A stretch of DNA of 64,000 nt from Sphingobium trunci (GCF_022664535.1 NZ_JAKUJY010000005.1:181893-245892); one strand, 5' to 3'; shown: positions 20,482-30,155, numbered from the stretch's first letter. Program-made: numbers and translations. The notes: generated by a model from the letters alone, not told the origin.

Positions 20482-20487
20482 CCTGTC

Positions 20488-20850
20488 CTATCGGATCGCG
20501 CCGGTGATGACCGAGGCGACGATGCCGCTGGCGATGGCGACCAAAACCGCGTCATTGCCTGAGCGGACCCAGTGATAGCCGCGCGGCGGGGCCTTCAGGC
20601 GGTAGCCGCGATAGTCGTTGATGACGCGGTAATCGCGGGCGTAGCGGCGGTCGAAGCGCTGACCCCTGGCCCAGCGGCGATGGTCGTCCTTGCGGATCAC
20701 CGTCGTCTGCCTGACCACGGTGCGGCCATGCGGACCCTGCTTGACGATGCGGGTCTCCTCGCGGTGCGGTGCGGCCTCTGCCTGCGCGGCGGCCAAGGGG
20801 CTGGCGACCATCGTGGTCGCGGCCAGGGCCATCCAGAATTTCTTCATCAT
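20488..20850 (-). CDS. RcnB-family periplasmic protein
   Basis: 120 aa with a signal peptide ending AQAEAA. The RcnB-like motif is RYARDYRVINDYRGYRLKAPPRGYHWVRSGNDAVLVAIASGIVASVITG. The E. coli RcnB is a periplasmic protein needed for Ni/Co homeostasis. Sphingomonads carry many paralogues whose role is not shown. No metal exporter is adjacent. Confidence 0.82.
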   Translation of the reverse strand: MMKKFWMALAATTMVASPLAAAQAEAAPHREETRIVKQGPHGRTVVRQTTVIRKDDHRRWARGQRFDRRYARDYRVINDYRGYRLKAPPRGYHWVRSGNDAVLVAIASGIVASVITGAIR

Positions 20851-21019
20851 GTCGTTTCTCCTCGTTCAATCTCTGCGCCGCTGTCCGGCGTCGAAACCCG
20901 ATCTAGGAGGGGCTTGTCGCAACCCTGTGTCGCAGCGCGGCGAAGTTTGTCGGAAATTGTAACGAAAGCCGATTTAGTCTGAACATTCGTTCATAGCCTG
21001 CTCTTTTCGCGCCGAAACA

Positions 21020-21040
21020 CCCCGGAGGATGGCTCCGGGG
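21020..21040 (-). terminator. Putative terminator after the 55-aa gene
   Basis: CCCCGGAG (21020-21027) pairs perfectly with CTCCGGGG (21033-21040) around GATGG, with GTGTTTC following on the minus strand. It lies 29 bp beyond the stop of the small gene at 21070. Confidence 0.6.
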
Positions 21041-21069
21041 CGTGAGGGGTTTGCAGGGGAAAGATACCC

Positions 21070-21237
21070 TCAGCTCGGCAGGAGGGTCGCGGTGACCACC
21101 ATGCGCTGGAGCAGGATGGGATGATCCTTCCCCTCCAGCACCGGGCCTGCCTTGTCCGGCCGGGCCAGCGCGAATGAGGTGAGGCTGGCCGCGAGCAGCA
21201 GGGCGGTGGCGGTCAGGCTGATGGCGATGATCTTCAT
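21070..21237 (-). CDS. Small exported peptide of unknown function
   Basis: 55 codons read directly from the sequence: MKIIAISLTATALLLAASL, a clear signal peptide ending about SFALA, then a ~30-residue mature part (RPDKAGPVLEGKDHPILLQR...). The ATG has a GGGAAGCC upstream and a terminator-like hairpin follows the stop. Too short for most ORF callers. A conserved sphingomonad exported peptide is possible but unproven. Confidence 0.55.
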   Translation of the reverse strand: MKIIAISLTATALLLAASLTSFALARPDKAGPVLEGKDHPILLQRMVVTATLLPS

Positions 21238-21359
21238 GAGGCTTCCCTTTCCATGCGTGCCCGGCGGGGCGTCATGGAAAGGGCGTTAACGGCTGGCTGT
21301 CGCAGGATTATGTCGGATCGTGGCAAAGCTGTCGCTAAATGTAATCTGCGGTCCCGGCC

Positions 21360-22565
21360 CTATTCGTGACGGAGCGCGTCGATGGGGTTGAGCGCCGCCG
21401 CGCGCCGCGCCGGGAAATAGCCGAAGACCACCCCGATCGCGGCCGAGAAGAGGAACGCGATCAGGTTCACCTTCACGTCGAAGAGGAAGGGCACCTGCAT
21501 CAGCGGCGCGATGGCGAGGGAGGCGACCAGCGCCAGGAACAGGCCGATAAGGCCGCCGAGACAGGACAGCACGATCGCTTCGACGAGGAATTGCATCAGC
21601 ACTTCGCGGGCGACGGCGCCGATGGCGAGGCGGATGCCGATTTCGCGGGTCCGCTCCGTCACCGACACCAGCATGATGTTCATGATGCCGATGCCGCCGA
21701 CCAGCAGGGAGATGGCCGCCACCGCCGCCACGATCTGCGTCAATATGGTGGTGGTGCCGGTCAGCGTGTCGCTGATCTGCTTGGTGTCGAAGACGTTGAA
21801 ATTATCCTCCGTGCCCGGCTTGATCTTGCGGCGCTCGCGCATCAGCTCCTCCAGGCTCGTCTGGACCGTGGCGGTGTCATAGGCGTCGTCCACCGCGACC
21901 ATGATCTGGCTGATGTCGCGGTCGCCGGTGAAGCGGCGCTGGACGAACTTGATCGGCATGACGACGACATCGTCCTGATCGGCGAAGCCGCCCTGTCCGC
22001 GCGTCGCGAGCGCGCCGATCACCTGGCAGGAGACGCCCTTGATCCGCATCCGCTTGCCGACCGGATCATTGCCCTGGAAGAGGTTGGTGCGGACCGTGTT
22101 GCCGATGATGCAGACGGGTTTTCCGGCTTCCTCCTCCTCCGGCATGAAGAGGCGGCCGGTGTCGGCCTTCCAGCTTTGCACCTCGAAATAGGCGGCGGTG
22201 GTGCCGTAGACGGTGGTGGACCAGTTGCTGCCCTCATAGATGGCGGTGCCGCTGGACTGGACCATGGGCGCGACCGCGCGCACGCCGGTGAGCTGGTTTT
22301 CGATGGCGCTGAGGTCGGCGGGCTTGAAGTCCGGGGGGCGCGGGCCGCCGCCGCCCCGGCCGAAGCCCTGGCCGGGGCGCAGTTGCAGGACGTTGGCGCC
22401 CAGCGCACTGATCTGCTGGCGGACGGCGGCGGTCGCGCCGTTGCCCAGCGTGACCATGGTGACGACCGCCGCGACGCCGATGATGATGCCCAGCGTCGTC
22501 AGGAAGCTGCGCAGCTTGTGCCGGTTGATCGCGCGAAAGGCGAGGATGACGGTGGTGCCTAGCAT
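21360..22565 (-). CDS. ABC transporter permease, MacB type
   Basis: 401 aa. One N-terminal TM (AFRAINRHKLRSFLTTLGIIIGVAAVVTMVTLGNGA), a large periplasmic MacB_PCD domain, then three C-terminal TMs (FtsX fold) with the coupling loop SVTERTREIGIRLAIGA. Glycine-rich insert GQGFGRGGGGPRPPDF at about residue 67. It is the third gene of a four-gene efflux unit with an ATPase, a fusion protein and a TolC-like lipoprotein. MacAB systems export macrolides, toxins or lipopeptides; the substrate is unknown here. Confidence 0.9.
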   Translation of the reverse strand: MLGTTVILAFRAINRHKLRSFLTTLGIIIGVAAVVTMVTLGNGATAAVRQQISALGANVLQLRPGQGFGRGGGGPRPPDFKPADLSAIENQLTGVRAVAPMVQSSGTAIYEGSNWSTTVYGTTAAYFEVQSWKADTGRLFMPEEEEAGKPVCIIGNTVRTNLFQGNDPVGKRMRIKGVSCQVIGALATRGQGGFADQDDVVVMPIKFVQRRFTGDRDISQIMVAVDDAYDTATVQTSLEELMRERRKIKPGTEDNFNVFDTKQISDTLTGTTTILTQIVAAVAAISLLVGGIGIMNIMLVSVTERTREIGIRLAIGAVAREVLMQFLVEAIVLSCLGGLIGLFLALVASLAIAPLMQVPFLFDVKVNLIAFLFSAAIGVVFGYFPARRAAALNPIDALRHE

Positions 22566-22643
22566 CGGATCGCGACCCTCATTCCTTCATCCGCGCGAAG
22601 GCGGGGTTCCATCTCGCGGGAATGACGGGAAGGGGCGGTGTCG

Positions 22644-23357
22644 TCACGCCTTCACGCCCTGTTCCACGCCGTCCACATGCCCGTCCCTGAAATGGACGAT
22701 GGTGCGGGCATAGGCGGCCATGTCCGGCTCGTGCGTCACCATCAGGACCGTGATGCCGCTGTTGCGGTTGAGGTCGGTCAGCAGTTCCATGATCTCCACC
22801 GATCGTTCGGAATCGAGATTGCCGGTCGGCTCGTCGGCCAGCAGCACGTCGGGCTGGGTGACGATGGCCCGGGCGATGGCGACGCGCTGCTGCTGTCCGC
22901 CGGACAGTTCGGCGGGCGTGTGGTCCCACCAGTCCCTGAGGCCCACCTTGTCGAGCGCGGCCATGCCGGCATTGTAACGCGTCTTCTTGTCCTCGCCGCG
23001 ATAGAGCAGGGGCAGTTCGACATTCTCCAGCGCCGTGGTGCGGGAGAGCAGGTTGAAGCCCTGGAACACGAAGCCCAGATAGCGGCGGCGCAGCAGGGCG
23101 CGCTGGTCGCGGTCGAGCCGCTCGACATGGCGTCCCTTGAACAGGAACTCGCCCGCCGAGGGGACGTCGAGGCAGCCCAATATGTTCATCGTCGTCGACT
23201 TGCCGGAACCCGACGGCCCCATGACGGCGACGAAATCGCCCTGCGCGATGTCGAGGTCGATGCCCTTGAGCGCCTGGAAAGCGGTGGCGCCCGATCCATA
23301 GACCTTGGTGACGCCGCGCAGCGAGATGATGGGGTCGCCGGAAGGAGCGGAAGCCAT
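22644..23357 (-). CDS. ABC transporter ATP-binding protein, MacB/LolD type
   Basis: 237 aa from MASAPSGDPIISLRGVTKVYGSG. Walker A GPSGSGKST, Q-loop FVFQGFNLL, signature LSGGQQQRVAIARAI, Walker B VLLADEPTG, and H-loop THE are all present. The ATG lies 1 bp after the stop of the fusion-protein gene. In this system the ATPase and permease are separate proteins, unlike the fused E. coli MacB. Confidence 0.93.
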   Translation of the reverse strand: MASAPSGDPIISLRGVTKVYGSGATAFQALKGIDLDIAQGDFVAVMGPSGSGKSTTMNILGCLDVPSAGEFLFKGRHVERLDRDQRALLRRRYLGFVFQGFNLLSRTTALENVELPLLYRGEDKKTRYNAGMAALDKVGLRDWWDHTPAELSGGQQQRVAIARAIVTQPDVLLADEPTGNLDSERSVEIMELLTDLNRNSGITVLMVTHEPDMAAYARTIVHFRDGHVDGVEQGVKA

Positions 23358-23358
23358 G

Positions 23359-24945
23359 TCAGGTGCCGCCCTGGCGGCCGGTGCCGCGGCTTTCCTTGCC
23401 TCCGCCCCGGTCCTTGCTTCCGCCCTGGGGCGCGGCGGGTGAGGGCGCGACGGGCGCGGTCTCGGGCGCTGAATCGCCCGAATTGCCGAGCTTGCCCACC
23501 GTGGCGGGGCTGCCGTCCGTCGCCCTGTTGCCCCGGTCGCGAGGCTGGCCGTCCTTGCCCGCCCGATCGCCATTCTGGTCCTCGGCCGGGGCCTGCTGCC
23601 CGCTGGCGAGCTGGCCGGTGACGACCTTCATGCCCGGCTTGAGGTCGCCGCCGGTGATGACCGTGCGGGAACCGTCGCTGGCGCCGACGATGACATTGAT
23701 CGCCTTGGGATTGCCCGCTTCATCCAGCACATAGAGCGTCTGGCTGCTGCCGATGCCGAAGCTGACTTGCCGTTGATTGCCGCCACGGCGGAAGCGGCGG
23801 GGGCCGGGGACGATCTGGCTGGTGATGCCGCCGTCATTGCCGCCCGCGCTGGGCTTGAAGCGCAGGGCGCTGTTGGGAACCAGCAGCACGTCATGCAGTT
23901 CCTGCGTCACGATGTCGGCCGTCGCGGTCATGCCGGGACGCAGCGTTTCCTGACCATTGTCGACCGAGAGGACCGCCGTATAGGCGACCACGGTTCCGCT
24001 GCTGCTGCTCGACGTGCTGGAACTGGTTGACGAGGAAGAGGAGGACGAACTGCTGCTGGAGCTGTTCGATCCGACATTCACCCGCGTGACCTTCGCCGGG
24101 AAGGTACGGCCGGGGAAGGCGTCGACGGAGAAATTGGCGGTCTGGCCCTCCTTGACCTGGCCGACGTCCGCCTCGTCCACCGAGACTTCGACTTCCATCT
24201 TGGTAAGGTCTTCCGCGATGGTGAACAGCACCGGGGCGTTCAGGGAGGCGGCGACGGTCTGGCCCGGTTCGATGTCGCGGGACAGCACCACGCCCGTTAC
24301 CGGCGAGACGATCTGCGCGATCGACAGGTTGGTCCGGGCGGTGGAAAGGCCCGCCTGCGCCACCTTCACCTGTGCCTGCGCGGAGTGGAGGGTGGCGAGG
24401 GCGGAACCATAGGTGGCGCGGGCCGAATCCAGTTCGGTCCTGGCGGGCACCCGGCCGCCGGAGAGCCGGTAGACGTCGAGCTGCCGGTCGAGCGTCGCCC
24501 TGGCGAGCGCCGCCTGCGCCTCCGCCTGCGCGACGCTGGCCTGGGCGGAGGCGACCTGCGCGCGGTTCTGGTTGATCGTGTCGACCAGGCGGCGCGTGTC
24601 CAGTTCGGCCAGTTTCTGCCCCTTGGTCACGCGGTCGTTCACATCGACATAGACCGCCGTGATCTTGCCCGACTGTTCCGAACCGACATCGACCTGGTTG
24701 ATCGGCTTCAGATTGCCGGTGGCGGAAACGGAGACGGTGAGATCGCCCTTGCGCGCTTCCCGCGTCGCATAATGGGGCTTGTCATCGCCCGCGAAGCAGC
24801 GAGCCAGCAGCAGGATGATAATCAGCAGAACCGCGCCGATGCCGCCGCGGATGGCCCATTTGCGCCAGGGCTTTTCGGGCCTCGCACCCAGAAAGTCGTC
24901 GAGATTCTGGTCGCTCGTCACATCATTGCTCGCTGTTCTGCTCAT
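23359..24945 (-). CDS. Efflux periplasmic adaptor (MacA/HlyD family) with polyserine insert
   Basis: About 528 aa from MSRTASNDVTSDQN. TM helix near residue 35-50, then a lipoyl/hairpin/beta-barrel order (TAVYVDVNDRVTKGQKLAELD; a long coiled coil AQVASAQASVAQAEAQAAL; PVTGVVLSRDIEPGQTV). An almost pure serine run of about 28 residues with a few Thr lies between the beta-barrel segment TRVNVGSN and GTVVAYTAVL. The C-terminal tail is long and Asp/Gly/Arg/Pro-rich. It bridges the inner-membrane transporter to the TolC-like protein. Its start overlaps the upstream outer-membrane gene by 23 bp. Confidence 0.88.
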   Translation of the reverse strand: MSRTASNDVTSDQNLDDFLGARPEKPWRKWAIRGGIGAVLLIIILLLARCFAGDDKPHYATREARKGDLTVSVSATGNLKPINQVDVGSEQSGKITAVYVDVNDRVTKGQKLAELDTRRLVDTINQNRAQVASAQASVAQAEAQAALARATLDRQLDVYRLSGGRVPARTELDSARATYGSALATLHSAQAQVKVAQAGLSTARTNLSIAQIVSPVTGVVLSRDIEPGQTVAASLNAPVLFTIAEDLTKMEVEVSVDEADVGQVKEGQTANFSVDAFPGRTFPAKVTRVNVGSNSSSSSSSSSSSSTSSSTSSSSSGTVVAYTAVLSVDNGQETLRPGMTATADIVTQELHDVLLVPNSALRFKPSAGGNDGGITSQIVPGPRRFRRGGNQRQVSFGIGSSQTLYVLDEAGNPKAINVIVGASDGSRTVITGGDLKPGMKVVTGQLASGQQAPAEDQNGDRAGKDGQPRDRGNRATDGSPATVGKLGNSGDSAPETAPVAPSPAAPQGGSKDRGGGKESRGTGRQGGT

Positions 24946-26410
24946 GGGGAGGGCGGTTTTCCATATTCTGCCAGCCGCCGCCCAGCGCATTGTAAAGCTG
25001 GGCAATGGCGAGAGCTTCGTCCGACTGCGCGCCGGCAAGGCTGTTGCGGGCGTTCAAAAGCGTGTTTTCCGTGGTGGAAAGCGTCTGGAAATCGATCAGG
25101 CCCGACTGATACTGGCTGCGGGCCATGATCGCGGCATTGTTGGACGCTTGGTAGGCGGTGGTGAATTCGGCCTTGCGCGCGCGCGCGCTGGCGAGCGAGG
25201 CCATGGCATTTTCCACATCCTCCAGCGCGGTCAGCACGCTTTGCTTGTAGGCGGCGAAGGCGGCGTCCGTGGCCGCCCTTTGCGAACGGACCTGCGCGGC
25301 GAGGCGGCCGCCGTCGAAGATGGTCTGCGCGACATTGGCGAACACGCCGCCGGTGATGAGGCTGAACAGATTGCTGAAGCTGTTGGAGGTGGTGCCGATG
25401 TTCCCGCTGATCCCGAGCGAAGGGTAGAGCTGGGCCTGCGCCACGCCGATGCGGGCGGTGGCGGCGGCCAGGGCGCGCTCGGCCGAGCGGATGTCGGGGC
25501 GCTGGCGCAGCGTGTCGGCGGGGATGCCGGTGGCGATCTGCGCCGGTGCCGCGGGAATGGGGGCCGGGGTTTCGAGCGCACGGGTGGCTTCGCCCGGCGC
25601 CTGTCCGGTCAGGACGGCGATGCGGTTGAGGCTGCCCTTGAGGCTTGCCTCCAGTTGCGGGATGGTGGCGTTGGTCTGGGCGAGCTGTGCCTTCGCCTGC
25701 TGTTCGTCGAGGGAGGAGACGAGGCCCGCCTGAAGCCGCCAGCGGGCGATATCGTAATTGTCCTGCTGGATCCCTTGCGTCTCGCGCGCGATGCGCAACT
25801 GCTCCTGCGCCAGCCGGGCCTGCACATAGTTGGTGACCAGTTCGGAGATGATCGTCATCCGTACATTGGCGAGGTCATAGCCCGAAGCGGAGAGATCGGC
25901 CCGGGCGGCTTCGGCGGAGCGGGAAAGTTCGCCGAACAGGTCGATCTGCCAGCTTGCGCTGGCGCTGGCGGAATAGCTGCTCGACCAGTTGCTGGCGCCG
26001 GTGCTGATGACATTGCCGCTGTCGTCGACACGGGTGCCGCCCGCCTGGTTGCGGTAGTTCCTGCCGCCCCCGGCCGATCCGTTCACCTGCGGCAGGAAGG
26101 CGGCGCGCGCCTGCCGCAGCGATTCCCGCGCCTGCCGCAGCCGCGCCTGCGCCTGCACGATGTCGAGATTGCCGGCGATCGCCCGGTCGATCAGGCCGTT
26201 GAGGGCCGGGTCGCCAAGGCGCGTCCACCAGCTTGCGAGATCGGCTTCGCTGACCGGTGCGGCATTGCCCTGGCTGTAGGCGGCTGGGACGCCCAGCGCT
26301 GTGGGGGCAGGGGCGCGATAATCGGGACCGGCCGCGCAGGCGGAAAGGGCCAGCGCGGTTCCCATGATCCATGCACTGCGATATCGCACCTTTTCCTTGC
26401 ACTCCGTCAT
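24923..26410 (-). CDS. Outer membrane efflux lipoprotein, NodT/TolC family
   Basis: 495 aa with lipobox LALSACAAG near residue 25 and the family opening PDYRAPAP. Two tandem OEP repeats are seen (WWTRLGDPALNGLIDRAIAGNLDIVQAQARLRQAR; then RPDIRSAERALAAATARIGVAQAQLYPSLGISG). It forms the outer-membrane channel of the MacAB-like pump. First gene of the operon, overlapping the adaptor gene. It is divergent from fabD, so promoters for both lie in 26411-26537. Confidence 0.92.
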   Translation of the reverse strand: MTECKEKVRYRSAWIMGTALALSACAAGPDYRAPAPTALGVPAAYSQGNAAPVSEADLASWWTRLGDPALNGLIDRAIAGNLDIVQAQARLRQARESLRQARAAFLPQVNGSAGGGRNYRNQAGGTRVDDSGNVISTGASNWSSSYSASASASWQIDLFGELSRSAEAARADLSASGYDLANVRMTIISELVTNYVQARLAQEQLRIARETQGIQQDNYDIARWRLQAGLVSSLDEQQAKAQLAQTNATIPQLEASLKGSLNRIAVLTGQAPGEATRALETPAPIPAAPAQIATGIPADTLRQRPDIRSAERALAAATARIGVAQAQLYPSLGISGNIGTTSNSFSNLFSLITGGVFANVAQTIFDGGRLAAQVRSQRAATDAAFAAYKQSVLTALEDVENAMASLASARARKAEFTTAYQASNNAAIMARSQYQSGLIDFQTLSTTENTLLNARNSLAGAQSDEALAIAQLYNALGGGWQNMENRPPHEQNSEQ

Positions 26411-26537
26411 CGTTAAAGGGACGCCTTCATTTCAACGTGGGGCAGCGAGCCGGATGCCTCAACGGCATTTGTGTCTCAAAGTGTAACGACTTTGAAAAAT
26501 TGCGCTTTTGCAGCGCTCCTATGTCAGAAGGTGGACG

Positions 26538-27473
26538 ATGAGGGCATTTCTATTTCCGGGGCAGGGCAGCCAGTCGGTGGGCATGGGCAAGGCGCTGGCC
26601 GAAGCGAGCCCGGCAGCGAAGGAGCTGTTTCAGGAGGTCGATGACGCTCTGTCCCAGCATTTGTTCCGCATCATGGTGGAGGGGCCGGAAAGCGACCTGA
26701 CGCTGACCGAAAATGCCCAGCCCGCAATCATGGCGAACGCGCTGGCGACGCTGCGGGTGATGCAGAAGGAAGGCGGATTTTCGCTGGCCGAGAAGGGCGA
26801 TTTCGTCGCCGGGCACAGTCTTGGCGAATATAGCGCGCTCTGCGGGGCGGAGGCCTTCGACATCGGCACCACCGCGAAGCTGCTGAAGCTGCGGGGGCAG
26901 GCGATGCAGGCGGCCGTGCCGGTGGGCGAGGGCGCGATGGCGGCGCTGCTGGGCGCGGATATCGAGAAGGCGACGGCGCTGGCCGAGGCGGCGGCCGAGG
27001 GCGAGGTCTGCACCGTCGCCAATGACAATGATCCGACCCAGGTGGTGATTTCCGGCCATCGCGGCGCGATCGAGCGGGCGGTGGCGCTGGTCAAGGACCA
27101 TGGCATCAAGCGCGGCGTGCTGCTGCCGGTGTCGGCGCCCTTCCACTGCCCGCTGATGCAGCCGGCCGCCGAGGCGATGGCGGAGGCCTTGGGCAAGGCT
27201 GCGATCAACACGCCGCTGCTGCCGGTCTATGCCAATGTGCTGGCGAGCGCGATCGCCGACCCGGAAGAGATCAAGCTGCGGCTGGTCGAACAGGTGACGG
27301 GCCGGGTGCGCTGGCGCGAATCCGTGGCGGCGATGTGGGATGCGGGCGTCACCGAGTATGTCGAGCTGGGCGGCAAGGTGCTGGGACCGATGGTGAAGCG
27401 CATCGCGCCCGACGCGACCGTGCGCAGCATCGTGACGATGGACGATATAGAGGCGGCGCTGGCCGCGTTTTGA
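26538..27473 (+). CDS. fabD: Malonyl-CoA:ACP transacylase FabD
   Basis: 311 aa from ATG at 26538, MRAFLFPGQGSQSVGMGK. The start is set by the universal FPGQGSQ opening; the in-frame ATG 10 codons upstream is unlikely. Catalytic GHSLGEYSAL (Ser) and the downstream APFHCPLMQPA (His) are intact. It loads malonyl groups on ACP. It begins the fabD-fabG-acpP-fabF-mltG run. Confidence 0.96.
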   Translation: MRAFLFPGQGSQSVGMGKALAEASPAAKELFQEVDDALSQHLFRIMVEGPESDLTLTENAQPAIMANALATLRVMQKEGGFSLAEKGDFVAGHSLGEYSALCGAEAFDIGTTAKLLKLRGQAMQAAVPVGEGAMAALLGADIEKATALAEAAAEGEVCTVANDNDPTQVVISGHRGAIERAVALVKDHGIKRGVLLPVSAPFHCPLMQPAAEAMAEALGKAAINTPLLPVYANVLASAIADPEEIKLRLVEQVTGRVRWRESVAAMWDAGVTEYVELGGKVLGPMVKRIAPDATVRSIVTMDDIEAALAAF

Positions 27474-27516
27474 CGCTGCCCCGCGGGAACGACAAAGATA
27501 GATGATGGGAAGAGAT

Positions 27517-28257
27517 ATGTTCGATCTGACAGGCATGACCGCGCTGGTGACCGGCGCTTCGGGGGGCATCGGCTCCGCCATTGCGAAGGCTCTGGCCGCC
27601 CAAGGCGCCACGCTGGCCCTTTCGGGAAGCAATGAGGAGAAGCTCAGGGCCTTCGCGGCGGAGCTGGGCGGGGATCACCGGATACTGGTCTGCGACCTTT
27701 CCGATCCGGCGGCCGTCGATGCGCTGATCCCGCAGGCCGTCGAGGCGCTGGGCGGCAAGCTCGACATTCTGGTCAACAATGCGGGCGTCACCCGCGACAA
27801 CCTCATCCTGCGCATGAAGGACGAGGAATGGTCGCAGGTGATCGCCGTCAATCTGGAAGCGGCCTTCCGCCTGGCCCGCGCGGCCGCCAAGCCGATGATG
27901 AAGGCGCGGTTCGGCCGCATCATCTCCATAACGTCGGTCGTGGGGGTCACCGGCAATCCGGGGCAGGCCAATTATGCCGCGTCCAAGGCGGGCATCATCG
28001 GCATGTCCAAGTCGCTGGGCCAGGAACTGGCGAGCCGGGGCATCACCGTGAACTGCGTCGCGCCCGGCTTCATCCGTTCGGCCATGACGGATGCGCTGAA
28101 CGATGCGCAGAAGGGGGCGATTCTCACCAAGATCCCGGCGGGCGATCTGGGCGCGGGCGAGGATATCGGCGCGGCCGTCGTCTATCTCGCCAGCCGCGAA
28201 GCCGGCTATGTCACCGGCCAGACGCTGCATGTGAACGGCGGCATGGCGATGATCTGA
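27517..28257 (+). CDS. fabG: 3-oxoacyl-[ACP] reductase FabG
   Basis: 246 aa from ATG at 27517 (MFDLTGMTALVTGASGGIG), which has GGGAAGAG just upstream; an ATG five codons earlier is possible. The Rossmann motif TGASGGIG, NNAG, and the catalytic Ser (SITSVVG) and YAASK (Tyr, Lys) are complete. It reduces beta-ketoacyl-ACP with NADPH in fatty-acid elongation. Confidence 0.95.
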   Translation: MFDLTGMTALVTGASGGIGSAIAKALAAQGATLALSGSNEEKLRAFAAELGGDHRILVCDLSDPAAVDALIPQAVEALGGKLDILVNNAGVTRDNLILRMKDEEWSQVIAVNLEAAFRLARAAAKPMMKARFGRIISITSVVGVTGNPGQANYAASKAGIIGMSKSLGQELASRGITVNCVAPGFIRSAMTDALNDAQKGAILTKIPAGDLGAGEDIGAAVVYLASREAGYVTGQTLHVNGGMAMI

Positions 28258-28482
28258 CCGGCGCGGGCGTGGGGTTTATTCCATCGCGCCCTGGAAATTT
28301 TGGGCATTTGCAATTGCCTCGCCCTGTGCCATCGGAGCAGGGGAGGCGATTGCGGAATGCAGGCGGGCGGGAAGTTGATTCCCGATTGTCTCTTGCCTCT
28401 TGCCTATGCTGGGGCTTGTCTCTAGGGCATGCCTTAACAAATATTCAGAACCATCAACGATACCCAGTAAGAAGGACCACTC

Positions 28483-28716
28483 ATGAGTGAGACCGCGGAT
28501 CGCGTAAAGAAAATCGTCGTCGAGCATCTGGGCGTCGAAGCCGAAAAGGTGACCGAGGACGCGAGCTTCATCGACGATCTGGGCGCTGACAGCCTGGATA
28601 TCGTTGAGCTGGTGATGGCGTTCGAGGAAGAATTCGGCGTCGAAATCCCCGACGATGCGGCCGAGAAGATCGCTACCGTCAAGGATGCCATCGATTATAT
28701 CGACAGCAAGCAGTAA
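28483..28716 (+). CDS. acpP: Acyl carrier protein
   Basis: 77 aa, acidic. The phosphopantetheine site is [28 protein letters not shown] (Ser). It carries acyl chains for FabD/G/F. A 225-bp upstream gap suggests its own promoter. Confidence 0.98.
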   Translation: MSETADRVKKIVVEHLGVEAEKVTEDASFIDDLGADSLDIVELVMAFEEEFGVEIPDDAAEKIATVKDAIDYIDSKQ

Positions 28717-28772
28717 GAGCGTCTGGCGGCCTGCCGGAGAAGGCGAAGGGCCGCTGCGTTTCAAGGGAAATG

Positions 28773-28814
28773 GCTCCTCCTGTCCGGCAGAACCCGGTCT
28801 TGGGGAGCCTTTTC
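28773..28814 (+). terminator. Possible weak terminator or attenuator after acpP
   Basis: GGCTCC (28773-28778) can pair with GGAGCC (28805-28810), followed by TTTT. The 26-nt loop makes it weak. It could lower readthrough from acpP into fabF. Confidence 0.35.
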
Positions 28815-28895
28815 GTATCTGGTCCCCGTTCACAAGCGTCCTTGGAATGGCTAGATGGGCGGCGTTGAGCCAAAAGAATTTTTCGGAGCAAGCAT

Positions 28896-30155
28896 ATGCG
28901 TCGTGTTGTCGTAACCGGCCTTGGCATGGTCAGCCCGCTGGGCGGGGATGTGGAAACGACCTGGAAGAACATCATCGCGTCCAAGTCCGGCGCGGCGACG
29001 ATCACGCGCTTCGACGCCAGCGAATATAAATGCCGGATCGCCTGCGAAGTGAAGCCGGCCGACCACGAATATGGCTATGATGCCGGGCTGGATGTCGACC
29101 ACAAGATCCAGCGGCAGGTCGATCCGTTCATCGTCTACGGCATTTCCGCCGCCAGCCAGGCGCTGCGCGATGCGGGCCTCGACAATATGAGCGAGGAGGA
29201 GCGGCTGCGCGCCGGTTGCTCGATCGGTTCGGGCATTGGCGGCCTGCCCGGCATCGAAAGCGAATCGCTGGTCCTGGCGAACAAGGGGCCGGGCCGCGTG
29301 TCGCCGCACTTCGTCCATGGGCGCCTCATCAACCTCATCTCCGGCCAGGTTTCGATCAAATATGGCCTGATGGGGCCGAACCATGCCGTCGTGACCGCCT
29401 GTTCGACGGGTGCCCATTCGATCGGCGACGCCGCGCGCATGATCGCGATGGACGATGCCGACGTGATGCTGGCCGGTGGCGCGGAAAGCGCGATCTGCCC
29501 GATCGGCATCGCCGGATTCGCCCAGGCGCGCGCGCTTTCGACCGCGTTCAACGACCAGCCGGAAAAAGCGTCGCGTCCCTATGACGTCAATCGCGACGGC
29601 TTCGTCATGGGCGAAGGCGCGGGCGTGGTCGTGCTGGAGGAATATGAGCGGGCCAAGGCGCGCGGCGCCAAAATCTATGCCGAGGTGATCGGCTATGGCC
29701 TGTCGGGCGACGCCTATCACGTCACCGCGCCCCATCCGGAGGGCAGTGGCGGCTACCGCTCGATGGAAATGGCGCTCCGCAAGTCGGGCCTGTCGCTGGC
29801 CGACATCGACTATGTGAACGCGCATGGCACCTCGACGCCCCTGGGCGACGAACTGGAACTGGGCGCGGTGAAGCGGCTGTTCGGCGATCATCTGAGCACC
29901 ATGTCGATGAGTTCGACCAAGTCGGCGATCGGCCACCTGCTGGGCGGCGCGGGCGCTGTCGAGAGCATCTTCTGCATCCTTGCGCTGCGCGACCAGATCG
30001 TGCCGCCGACGCTGAACCTCGACGAGCCGAGCGAAAGCTGCCAGGGCGTGGACCTGGTCCCGCACGTCGCCAAGGAGCGAAAGGTGCGCGCGGTGCTGAA
30101 CAATTCGTTCGGCTTCGGCGGCACCAACGCATCGCTGATCATGAAGGCGGTCTGA
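28896..30155 (+). CDS. fabF: 3-oxoacyl-[ACP] synthase II FabF
   Basis: 419 aa. Opens RRVVVTGLGMVSPLGGDVETTW. The active-site Cys is in VVTACSTGAHSIGDA, with His motifs NAHGTSTPLGDELE and SAIGHLLGGAGAVES. It condenses malonyl-ACP with acyl-ACP, including the palmitoleate to vaccenate step. mltG follows 10 bp downstream. Confidence 0.97.
   Translation: MRRVVVTGLGMVSPLGGDVETTWKNIIASKSGAATITRFDASEYKCRIACEVKPADHEYGYDAGLDVDHKIQRQVDPFIVYGISAASQALRDAGLDNMSEEERLRAGCSIGSGIGGLPGIESESLVLANKGPGRVSPHFVHGRLINLISGQVSIKYGLMGPNHAVVTACSTGAHSIGDAARMIAMDDADVMLAGGAESAICPIGIAGFAQARALSTAFNDQPEKASRPYDVNRDGFVMGEGAGVVVLEEYERAKARGAKIYAEVIGYGLSGDAYHVTAPHPEGSGGYRSMEMALRKSGLSLADIDYVNAHGTSTPLGDELELGAVKRLFGDHLSTMSMSSTKSAIGHLLGGAGAVESIFCILALRDQIVPPTLNLDEPSESCQGVDLVPHVAKERKVRAVLNNSFGFGGTNASLIMKAV

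Noticed and set aside
18921..20555. 544-codon minus-strand frame
   Set aside because: Antisense shadow of the GntP-type permease, with His/Arg/Gln-rich nonsense composition.
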